From Altererythrobacter sp. C41 (GTDB lineage: Bacteria > Pseudomonadota > Alphaproteobacteria > Sphingomonadales > Sphingomonadaceae), in NCBI RefSeq assembly GCF_016803135.1, contig NZ_JAEVFE010000001.1, positions 1-64,000 on the forward strand: a DNA stretch of 64,000 bases, written 5' to 3'. Made by a program: the position numbers and the translations under genes. This document shows, one piece after another, positions 35,631 to 43,013 of this stretch. Every line of letters begins with the position of its first letter. Position 1 is the stretch's first letter. The notes below the pieces were generated by a model, which ran no database searches, was not told the origin of the DNA, and worked only from the letters and a program-made list of their open reading frames with translations.

Positions 35631-35765
35631 GTGGACGAAGTCCGCGCGGCGCGCGTTCACGAAGCGATCGAGCGGCTGCCGGACGGCTACGCGAGCATAG
35701 TCGGAGAGCGCGGACTGAAGATGTCGAGCGATGTGGCGGCAGCAACTGCGCGACGAGGCTCGCGC
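35631..35765 (+). pseudogene. Remnant of an ABC-exporter ATPase domain
   Basis: The frame reads VDEVRAARVHEAIERLPDGYASIVGERGLK, which matches the segment just before the signature motif of Atm1/HlyB-type ABC exporters (LPxGYxTxVGERGLKLSGGEKQR). After ERGLK the expected LSGGEKQRVAIARA is replaced by MSSDVAAAT, and similarity is lost within about 15 codons. No Walker A or Walker B lies nearby. It is 20 bases after gdhA and convergent with the MFS gene. This looks like debris from a deleted transporter gene. Confidence 0.55.
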
Positions 35766-35769
35766 GCGA

Positions 35770-37419
35770 TTAGGCCTGCCGCGCGGTGTCCGTCATCGGG
35801 TCGGCCAGCTCGCGGGGCGAGGCTTCGCGAATGCCCGGGAGGGTGGAGGTCTGGCGTTCGATCATGCGGTGGACGACGGGCTTGGCGGGGCCGATGTGCA
35901 ACTCGTGGATGTCGCGGGTATTCTGCGCGTCCTCGTAGGTGCGCCGCTGGTTGTGGCGCACGTAGTCCAGCCAGGTGGCGACGTGATAGCGCTCGAACCA
36001 CAGCTCGGGTTCGCCCAGGTCGCGAAGCAAGGTCCAGTGCCTCGCCCCGTCGCGCCTACGGATGCGCCGCCGCTCGTGCATGACGTTGAGGAAGCGCGGA
36101 ATATCGCCAGGTGCGATGCGGTATTCGATCGTGACCACGATCGGGCCGCTGCGTTCGTCGACCGGCACTACGGTTTCCGGCTCCGACCAGTCGCGCAGAG
36201 CCAAGTTGAGGTCGCGCGCGGCGGGCAGGGGAAGCACGAAACCTGCGATGATCGTGAGTCCCTGGACCGCCGCCGCCACGAGCAGTGCGAACTGCACCCC
36301 CTGCGCATCAGCGATGCCGCCGAAGAGTGCGGCGCCGCCCGCCATTCCGCCGAACGCGGCCATCTGGTAGAGCGACAGCGCCCGCGCCACGACCCAGCGC
36401 GGCGCCGAAAGCTGCACCGTTACGTTGAAGGTCGACAAGGCCAGCACCCAGCCCCCGCCTGCCATCGCGAGCGCCGGTATCGTCAGCAGCATGGTTTCGC
36501 TGAGCCCCGCGACAGCGCTGCCCACCAGCAAGGCGGTGGTCGCGACCCGGACGATGGACTCCACGCTCATGCGGTCGCGCAGCCGGCGCACCAGTAGCCC
36601 GCCGCCCACCGCGCCGATCCCGAATGCGCCAAGCAGCACGCCGTAGGTCAGCGAGTCCCCCACGATCACGTCGCGTGCGATCAGCGGCATCATGGCCGGG
36701 ACCGCACTGGCACCGACACCGAACACAAGGGCGCGCATCAGCACCGTGCGGATGTCCGGCGACATCGAAACGTAGCGCACGCCGGCCGCCATTGCGTGGC
36801 CCAGCCCCTCGCGCGCCAGCACGCGCTCAGCCTGAACGGGTCGCCACCGCGCCAGAACCGCGATCAGGCCCAGATAGCTGACGGCGTTGACCACGAACGC
36901 GGCTGCGGCGCCGGCCGCGGCGACGATGGCGCCGCCGATCGCCGGGCCGAGGCTGCGGGCGATGTTGAAGCCCATCGAATTGAGCGCCACCGCGCCGGGC
37001 AGCGTGGCGCGCGGCACCATGTCGCCTACGGATGCCTGCCAGGCCGGCCCGTTCATCGCAGCGCCGCAGCCAATGAGGAAGGTGAAGACGAGCAGCAGCC
37101 ACGGCGTGATCCAGCCGGCGAACGTGATCGCCGCCAGCGCCACGGACACCAGCAACATGAAACCCTGCGCCGCGAGCATCACGCGCCGCCGGTCGAGATT
37201 GTCCGCGACGGCTCCGGACCAGAGCGCAAGCAGCAGGATGGGGAGGGCGGTGGAAGCCTGAACCAGCGCGACCATCTGCGGCGACGGGGTGAGCGAGGTC
37301 ATCAGCCACGACGCGCCGACCGACTGGATCAGGCCGCCGAAGTTCGACGCCATGCTGGCGATCCACACCGCGCGAAAAACGGGAAACGATAATGGGGAGT
37401 TCGGCGCCGGATCAGCCAT
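35770..37419 (-). CDS. MFS exporter with C-terminal antibiotic-biosynthesis-monooxygenase-like domain
   Basis: The start at MADPAPNSPLSFPVFRAVWIASMASNFG gives 549 residues; upstream codons of the open frame lack similarity. Residues 1-410 form 12 membrane segments of the MFS_3/EntS-like exporter type (LWSGAVADNLDRRRVMLAAQGFMLL is the loop 2-3 motif). Residues 430-549 are soluble, with IVVTIEYRIAPGDIPRFLNVMHERRR, GARHWTLLRDLGEPELWFERYHVATWLDYVRHNQR, an ABM-like ferredoxin fold known as a frequent tail of this exporter family. Cargo unknown. It lies 74 bases downstream of kdgK on the same strand, possibly as a read-through gene of the alginate operon. Confidence 0.82.
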   Translation of the reverse strand: MADPAPNSPLSFPVFRAVWIASMASNFGGLIQSVGASWLMTSLTPSPQMVALVQASTALPILLLALWSGAVADNLDRRRVMLAAQGFMLLVSVALAAITFAGWITPWLLLVFTFLIGCGAAMNGPAWQASVGDMVPRATLPGAVALNSMGFNIARSLGPAIGGAIVAAAGAAAAFVVNAVSYLGLIAVLARWRPVQAERVLAREGLGHAMAAGVRYVSMSPDIRTVLMRALVFGVGASAVPAMMPLIARDVIVGDSLTYGVLLGAFGIGAVGGGLLVRRLRDRMSVESIVRVATTALLVGSAVAGLSETMLLTIPALAMAGGGWVLALSTFNVTVQLSAPRWVVARALSLYQMAAFGGMAGGAALFGGIADAQGVQFALLVAAAVQGLTIIAGFVLPLPAARDLNLALRDWSEPETVVPVDERSGPIVVTIEYRIAPGDIPRFLNVMHERRRIRRRDGARHWTLLRDLGEPELWFERYHVATWLDYVRHNQRRTYEDAQNTRDIHELHIGPAKPVVHRMIERQTSTLPGIREASPRELADPMTDTARQA

Positions 37420-37493
37420 GTGGTCCAGATGCGCGCTCCGGGCGCCGATGCCAAGCCTGCAGCGCCGGAGGATTCGCGGTTTCGCGCTGTTGG

Positions 37494-38378
37494 CTAGAGT
37501 CTGATCGCGCCGTGATGGCCGATGGTCTCCGCGGCTAGCGCCTGGCCGGCGGCGATCGCATCGGATGCGCTCGTGCCGCTCAGGCGGGAAGCCAGGAAAC
37601 CGGCATTGAAGGCGTCTCCAGCCCCGCTGGAATCGACGACCTCGACGCAGGATGCGGGGTAATAGCGGCAAGGGCGCGAGCCCGACTTCAGGACGCAGCC
37701 GCGTTCCCCCGCCTTGACGACGACTTCCTCGCACCCGGCCTCATGCCAGCGGTCGGCAATGTCCACCTCCGACTGCCCGGCGCCGTGTAGCTGACGCTCG
37801 TCGACATCGGTCGGCAAGCCGATCGTCGCCGAGTGCATCGCACGGGTCGATACTTCGCGCGCCAGCGCGAGATCGGGCCACAGCGCCGGCCGGAAATTGC
37901 TGTCGTAGGCGACGTGCAGGCCGGCAGCCTTCCGCTGATGCGCAAGGTTCAGCAGTTGTTCGCGGCCGCGGTCGCCGATGATCGCCAGCGTGATGAGGCT
38001 GAAGTAGACCAGCTCGCATTCGCCAGCGCGATTCAGCGATTCCTCCATGCCCGGCATCTCGAACATCTCGCGCGCCGCGCTGCGATCGCGCCAGTACAGG
38101 AAGCTGCGCTCGCCGCGTTCGTCCAGATGGATCGCGTAGATCCCCGGCGAACGGTCGGGGTGGCGATGCACGTGGGCCGTGTCGATACCCTCGGCCTGCC
38201 ATGCCGCGACCAGAGCGTCGCTGATGGGATCGACGCCCACGGCCGTCACGAAGGCTACGTGGTATCCGCGACGCGCCATGTGAACGGCCGTGTTGAGAGT
38301 GTCGCCGCCGAAGCGCAGCCCGCTCCCGCCATGCCCGTGATATTCGAGCATGGCCTCACCGAAGATGAAGGTTTTCAT
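37494..38378 (-). CDS. kdgK: 2-keto-3-deoxygluconate kinase (PfkB family)
   Basis: The start at MKTFIFGEAMLEYHG gives 294 residues. It is a PfkB/ribokinase fold: FGGDTLNTAVHMARRGYHVAFVTAVG near the N-terminus (sugar-binding Gly-Gly-Asp, as in KdgK) and DSSGAGDAFNAGFLASRL near the C-terminus with the catalytic Asp and anion hole. It phosphorylates KDG to KDPG in the cytoplasm. It is the last clear gene of the alginate operon and follows the DEH reductase by 25 bases. The aldolase that would split KDPG is not in this window. Confidence 0.88.
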   Translation of the reverse strand: MKTFIFGEAMLEYHGHGGSGLRFGGDTLNTAVHMARRGYHVAFVTAVGVDPISDALVAAWQAEGIDTAHVHRHPDRSPGIYAIHLDERGERSFLYWRDRSAAREMFEMPGMEESLNRAGECELVYFSLITLAIIGDRGREQLLNLAHQRKAAGLHVAYDSNFRPALWPDLALAREVSTRAMHSATIGLPTDVDERQLHGAGQSEVDIADRWHEAGCEEVVVKAGERGCVLKSGSRPCRYYPASCVEVVDSSGAGDAFNAGFLASRLSGTSASDAIAAGQALAAETIGHHGAIRL

Positions 38379-38403
38379 GGCGGAGGTCGCTACTCCGAAT
38401 GCC

Positions 38404-39159
38404 TCAGGAGAAGAAGGTTCCCCCGTTGATGTCGATGTTGGCGCCGGTGACGAACGCCGCATCCTCGCTCGCCAGCCAGGCGGTAGCCGCCGCCACTTCT
38501 TCCGAATTGCCTTCGCGCCGCAGCGGCGTCGCGGCGGCGACGTTCTTGCGCACTTCGTCCTTGGTGAAGGTATCGTGGAAGGTGGTCGCGATCATGCCCG
38601 GGCACAACGCGTTTACCCTGATGCCCCGCGGCCCGAGCTCCTTCGCCATGGAGCGCGTGAAAGTCATCACCGCGCCCTTCGAGGTGGCATAGGCGCAGGC
38701 ACCCGGTCCACCGCCGTCGCGCCCCGCCTGCGAGGCGAAGTTCACGATCGCCGATCCGGCCGGCATATGCGGCACGACTGCCTTCGTGGTGAGGAACGTC
38801 GAGGTAACGTTGAGCTGCATGACGTGGTTGAAGAACTCCTCGTCCATGTCCGCCAGCGGGCGGCGCTCGACCATGCCGCCGGCGACGTTGGCCAGGATAT
38901 GGATTTCCTCGCCGAACGCCTTGCGGACCTCGGCGACGAGCTGCGCGACCTCATCGCCCTTCGTGACATCGGCCCGTACCTTGATCGCCGTGCCGCCGGC
39001 GCGCTCGATCTCCGCAAGGGTCGCGGTCGCATTTTCTTCGTTGCCGCGGAAGTTGATAGCGACCTTGGCGCCCTGTCTCGCCAGTTCCAGTGCGACTGCG
39101 CGGCCGATGTCGCGGCCTGCTCCGGTTACGATCGCTACCTTGCCGTTGAGCTTTGTCAT
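38404..39159 (-). CDS. SDR, probable DEH reductase (4-deoxy-L-erythro-5-hexoseulose uronate to KDG)
   Basis: The 251-residue classical SDR has the TGAGRDIGRA cofactor motif, an NAxG-type segment (ILANVAGG), the catalytic series around NFASQAGRDGGG and YATSKGAVMTF, and the end VTGANIDINGGTFFS. By position between the uronate permease and KdgK, it most likely reduces DEH, the product of alginate lyases and KdgF, to 2-keto-3-deoxygluconate, the step carried out by SDRs in alginate-degrading sphingomonads. The specificity for NADH or NADPH cannot be decided safely, although the basic RGN after FR in the second strand is compatible with NADPH. This assignment relies on context. Confidence 0.82.
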   Translation of the reverse strand: MTKLNGKVAIVTGAGRDIGRAVALELARQGAKVAINFRGNEENATATLAEIERAGGTAIKVRADVTKGDEVAQLVAEVRKAFGEEIHILANVAGGMVERRPLADMDEEFFNHVMQLNVTSTFLTTKAVVPHMPAGSAIVNFASQAGRDGGGPGACAYATSKGAVMTFTRSMAKELGPRGIRVNALCPGMIATTFHDTFTKDEVRKNVAAATPLRREGNSEEVAAATAWLASEDAAFVTGANIDINGGTFFS

Positions 39160-39202
39160 GAGTTTTCCTGTGGTTGGTTTGATTGATTGATGAATTGCCG
39201 GA

Positions 39203-40474
39203 CTAGGCGGTGGGCTTGAGCGGCCTGATCTGCGGACACAGGACGAGCACCGACAGGACCGTCAGGATCGCCAGCGCCGACCCGACGACGAAGGCCGGCG
39301 CGTAGCTCTCGACCGTCAGGACCGGGATCAGGAAGTTCAGCCCGACCACCGCCAGCTTGGCCGCGGTGCCCGCGAAGCCCGCCAGCGTCGCGACCGACTT
39401 GCCGGAGTAGAAATCGCTCGGCAGCGTCTGGATATTGCCCACTGCGGTCTGGAAGCCGAACAGGATCGCCGCCATCAGCAGGACCGCGACCAGCGGCGTC
39501 GCAGCCACGATCGTCAGCAGCAGCGACACGAGCATGATCGCCCCGCCAAGCGCGATGACCACCTTGCGGGTGCGGTTGACCGTCCAGCCCGCGGCGATGC
39601 GGTTCTGGGCGAGAAGGCCGCCGAACCACGCGCCGAACATGGCCCCGACGTAGGGCATCCAGGCATAGAGGCCGATCTCCGCCACTCCGAAGCCGTAGGT
39701 CTCGGAGAGATAGAGCGGCAGCCAGCCGACGAAGAGCCACCAGATAGGATCGAGGAAGAACGAGGCGAGGATCACGCCCCAGCTTTCCTTGCGGGAGAGG
39801 ATCTCACGCGAATTGGGCGCGTAGCTCGCCGCTTCCTCGGTATCGAGGTTGCGCTGGCCGGTCAGGATGTAGTCGCGTTCCTCGGCGCTGATCCACGGGT
39901 GCGCCTCGGGGCCCGTCTTGTAGATGATCAGCCAGGGGATCAGCCAGAGGAAGCCCAGTGCACCGACCGCGATGAAGGTCGCCTGCCAGGAATCGAGGAA
40001 TACGAAAAGGTAGGCGACCACGGGTGCCGAGATGATCCCGCCGATCGCCGCGCCCGAGTTGAAGATCCCCTGCGCAAGTGCGCGCTCGCTGATCGGGAAC
40101 CACTCTGCATTGGCCTTGGTCGCGCCGGGCCAGTTGCCGGCTTCCGACAGGCCCAGGAGCCCGCGGAAAATCGCAAAGCTCGCCAGGCCCGTAGCCACGG
40201 CGTGCAGCATGGTCGCCGCCGACCAGACGACGATCGAGAGCACGAAGCCCAGCCGCGTTCCGACCCAGTCGAAGATCTTGCCGAACAGCGTCTGCCCGAA
40301 GGCGTAGGCGAAAGTGAAGACGTTGAGGATGATTGCGTATTCGAACTTGTCGAGCCCGAGATCCTCGGAGATCTCCGGCCACAGGAAGCCCAGCGCGCCG
40401 CGGTCGATGTAGTTGACCACCGTAGCAACGGCGACGAGCGTGACGATCAGCCAGCGCAGGCGGTTGTTCATCAT
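39203..40474 (-). CDS. MFS transporter of the anion:cation (hexuronate, ACS) family
   Basis: The 423-residue protein has 12 membrane segments and the ACS family features: NYIDRGALGFLWPEISEDLGLDKFEYAIILNVFTFAYAFGQ near the N-terminus, DWVGTRLGFVLSIVVWS, RGLLGLSEAGNWPGATKANAEWFPISERALAQGIFNSGAAIGG, which is the ExuT-type core. It should import DEH or other unsaturated uronates across the inner membrane with protons. Its ATG overlaps the kdgF stop by four bases, so it is co-translated with kdgF. Confidence 0.88.
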   Translation of the reverse strand: MMNNRLRWLIVTLVAVATVVNYIDRGALGFLWPEISEDLGLDKFEYAIILNVFTFAYAFGQTLFGKIFDWVGTRLGFVLSIVVWSAATMLHAVATGLASFAIFRGLLGLSEAGNWPGATKANAEWFPISERALAQGIFNSGAAIGGIISAPVVAYLFVFLDSWQATFIAVGALGFLWLIPWLIIYKTGPEAHPWISAEERDYILTGQRNLDTEEAASYAPNSREILSRKESWGVILASFFLDPIWWLFVGWLPLYLSETYGFGVAEIGLYAWMPYVGAMFGAWFGGLLAQNRIAAGWTVNRTRKVVIALGGAIMLVSLLLTIVAATPLVAVLLMAAILFGFQTAVGNIQTLPSDFYSGKSVATLAGFAGTAAKLAVVGLNFLIPVLTVESYAPAFVVGSALAILTVLSVLVLCPQIRPLKPTA

Positions 40475-40842
40475 GATGATTTGCCTTCCGGGAGGAAATC
40501 CTCCCTCGCGGGGCTGAAGGTGTCGATCAGCACGCCGGGTTCGAGACAGACGGATCCGTGATCGAGCTGCGGCGCGACATAGAAGCCGTCGCCCGCGGAC
40601 AATTCGCGTTCCTCACCGTCGATTGTGACGAGGAACCTACCGCTTTCGACATAGCTCGACTGGCTGTGCGGATGCGCGTGGACCTGTCCGACCGCACCCT
40701 TTTCGAACCGGACGCGGCAGATCATGAGATCGGGCCCGTATCCCAGAATCTGACGGTGGATTCCCTCGCCGACGGTCTCGATATCTTCCTCTCGCGCGAG
40801 GACGAATGCGGGCGAAGCACGGTTCGCGTGATACATCGTCAT
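40471..40842 (-). CDS. kdgF: KdgF-type cupin, uronate ring-opening protein
   Basis: The start at 40840-40842 overlaps the PL17 lyase stop (ATGA); a second ATG at 40836 has a better-spaced AAGGGG. The 121-123 residue single cupin has the KdgF block HRQILGYGPDLMICRVRFEKGAVGQVHAHPHSQSSYVESGRFLVTIDGEERELSAGDGFYVAPQLDHG, with the His-x-His, Gln and His metal ligands and the ending REDFLPE. KdgF converts the 4,5-unsaturated uronate released by lyases into the linear keto form. It is placed exactly between lyase and permease. Confidence 0.9.
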   Translation of the reverse strand: MTMYHANRASPAFVLAREEDIETVGEGIHRQILGYGPDLMICRVRFEKGAVGQVHAHPHSQSSYVESGRFLVTIDGEERELSAGDGFYVAPQLDHGSVCLEPGVLIDTFSPAREDFLPEGKSS

Positions 40843-43013
40843 TCCCCTTCGGCTTTCAGCGCGATGACGGCGGCGAAGCCGGTCCACTCGAGCGTCTCCC
40901 CGTCGAGGTTCACGCGGTGGCGGGCGCTTTCATCGGTATCGTGCGAGATAGCGATCGCGATGCGACTGCCGTCCGTGAGCGTCAGGCGGACCACATCCGA
41001 ACCGTCGACCCGCTCGTGCCGCATGGCGCGGATGCGGCTGCGGCTGGCGACCGTCTGTTCGGTTGCGCCGTCGTAACGGCCGTGACTCTCGAGCAGGGAA
41101 ACGAACGCGTAGTCGCCCTTGTCGCGTGCGCGCAGGATCACCGTCGGCTCGCGGCGCAAGTTGAAGTGGGGATCGTTCGCGCCGCTCTCGCCAAGGATCG
41201 CCTGCATGGTGCCGTCGGTCACGAACCGGTAGGTGTAGAACCGGCCATCGAGCAGCCATGTCATCGCCGCATCGCCGGCTTCGGGCTGCGCGACCGCGTC
41301 GACCCAGATATGCTGGTAGCCGTTGTCCTCCCCCAGAACGGGGCGGGCAGCGACATGGCTTTCCACCGGGAAGGCCAGCTCCATGAGGTGGCCCTGGTAG
41401 TGGAGCGGCAGGTCGTAGGTATGGCTGGCGTCGCTCGCGGCCCGCATCAGGTCGAGAACGGTCGGCTCCTCCAGCCCCGGGATGTCCGCCATCACCAGCG
41501 TCCTCTGGAGGGCGACACCCGGCTGGACGTTCTCGACCCGCGCGCTGCTGACCTGAAGCCCCGGCTCGTCCGAGAAATAGAGCTGCTGCGGTGCGATCGT
41601 CTCTCCGAGTTCGTCATCGCCGTCGAAGTGGCTGCGCATGTCGACCGCGACGGTGTTGTGGGCGATCGTCTGCTTCGCCCAGCTCTCGTTCTCCGGCAGA
41701 TAGCGGCCGCCCTGCTTGGCCTCGATGTTGAGGAACCGCGCCGCGCCGTAGTCGCGCACGATCTCGTTGCCGTTGTCGTAGAGCTGCCAGCTCAGCTTGT
41801 CGAAATGGCCGTGGCCCATGCCTTGCGAACTGTTCTTCGCGACCAGCACGGTGTGTTCCGGCCCGCTGCCCTGGCGGAGGATCGCGACGGCGCCGCGGTC
41901 GCCCTCCGGCCCGTCGCGCAGAAGGAGGGAGCGGAAGGGGAACGGCTTCGCCTTGCCGGCCGCCAGATCGCGTGCGACCAGCAGGCCGCTGTCGCTCAGC
42001 ACCGTGCGCCCCTGGAACTCCGCGATCGACAGCAGGGCCGGATCGCGCGTTCGGCCGTAGGCGATGGCGATGCCGTGATAGAGCTCGTCGGTCCTGAGGC
42101 TCTTGTCCTTCAGCGCGTCGTTGAAGGGGAAGAAATACCCGCCGTAAGTGAGCTGGACGGTGGTGTAGAGCGCCTTGAGCAGTATCCCGTCGCGATATTC
42201 GAAGATGTGCCGGTCGGGATCGTTACGCTCGATCGCATCGGCGAAGACCATGAACGGCAGCAGTGCGTAGCGCTGATAATACGGCCCTTCGGTATAATAC
42301 CCGTCGGGCGAGAACAGCAGCTCGGTTTGCCGCAGGAAGCCTGTCTTGCCGCTCTTGTCCGAGCCGAGCAGCGCGCGCTCTACCATATCCTGGTCGCCCA
42401 GCAGGTAGCCGGTCATTCCGACCCCGGCGGTCGCCCAGGTCGCGTGGTTGTGAATGCGGTCGAACGTGGCGCGGGAGTCCACCGAGAGGAACTCGGCAGC
42501 CCGGCGGAATACCTGATCGTCGATGCGCTTGCGGTCCGCGTCGCTCAGCGTGTCGCGGATCTCGCCATAGCCCTGCACCGCATAAACCAGCCACACGGCG
42601 TCGTTGAGGACCTGCCAGAACAGCCGGCCCGGGTTCTGGTTGCTGCGAGCGGGGTGGTCGCCGAGCGTCGGATAGAGCTCCGCATAGGCGAGCAGCATGT
42701 CGCCGACATAGTCGGCGTAGGCCTGCTCGCCGGTGATGCGGTACAATTGCCCTGCGAGATAGATCGCCTTGTAATTGCGCTTGTGCTGTTCATGCGTGTA
42801 GCCGCCGCCCGGATCTTTCGGCACCGGTACGACCACGCCTGCCGCCATCATCTCGTTCACGAAGCTGCGCGCCTGCGCCAGTTCGGCGCGATAGAGCTGT
42901 GGCAACCCGGCGTCGGTTGCCGACGGCGTCGGGAAGGGCGGAGCTGCTTCGGCGACTGCCGGCGCCGCCAATACGAGAGCGGTAGCGGCGAGGAGGGACG
43001 TGCGACGGATCAT
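40839..43013 (-). CDS. Exo-acting oligoalginate lyase, polysaccharide lyase family 17
   Basis: The 724-residue protein has a signal peptide (IRRTSLLAATALVLAAPAVAEA), an N-terminal (alpha/alpha) toroid and a C-terminal beta-sheet domain of the heparinase II/III type. PL17 blocks are present: NQNPGRLFWQVLNDAVWLVYAVQGY, IHNHATWATAGVGMTGYLLGD (catalytic Asn-His region), GYYTEGPYYQRYALLPFMVFADAIE (catalytic Tyr region) and GHGHFDKLSWQLYDNG. It cuts oligoalginate exolytically to unsaturated monouronate, in the periplasm or on the outer face. Its start overlaps the PL6 stop (ATGA). Confidence 0.9.
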   Translation of the reverse strand: MIRRTSLLAATALVLAAPAVAEAAPPFPTPSATDAGLPQLYRAELAQARSFVNEMMAAGVVVPVPKDPGGGYTHEQHKRNYKAIYLAGQLYRITGEQAYADYVGDMLLAYAELYPTLGDHPARSNQNPGRLFWQVLNDAVWLVYAVQGYGEIRDTLSDADRKRIDDQVFRRAAEFLSVDSRATFDRIHNHATWATAGVGMTGYLLGDQDMVERALLGSDKSGKTGFLRQTELLFSPDGYYTEGPYYQRYALLPFMVFADAIERNDPDRHIFEYRDGILLKALYTTVQLTYGGYFFPFNDALKDKSLRTDELYHGIAIAYGRTRDPALLSIAEFQGRTVLSDSGLLVARDLAAGKAKPFPFRSLLLRDGPEGDRGAVAILRQGSGPEHTVLVAKNSSQGMGHGHFDKLSWQLYDNGNEIVRDYGAARFLNIEAKQGGRYLPENESWAKQTIAHNTVAVDMRSHFDGDDELGETIAPQQLYFSDEPGLQVSSARVENVQPGVALQRTLVMADIPGLEEPTVLDLMRAASDASHTYDLPLHYQGHLMELAFPVESHVAARPVLGEDNGYQHIWVDAVAQPEAGDAAMTWLLDGRFYTYRFVTDGTMQAILGESGANDPHFNLRREPTVILRARDKGDYAFVSLLESHGRYDGATEQTVASRSRIRAMRHERVDGSDVVRLTLTDGSRIAIAISHDTDESARHRVNLDGETLEWTGFAAVIALKAEGE

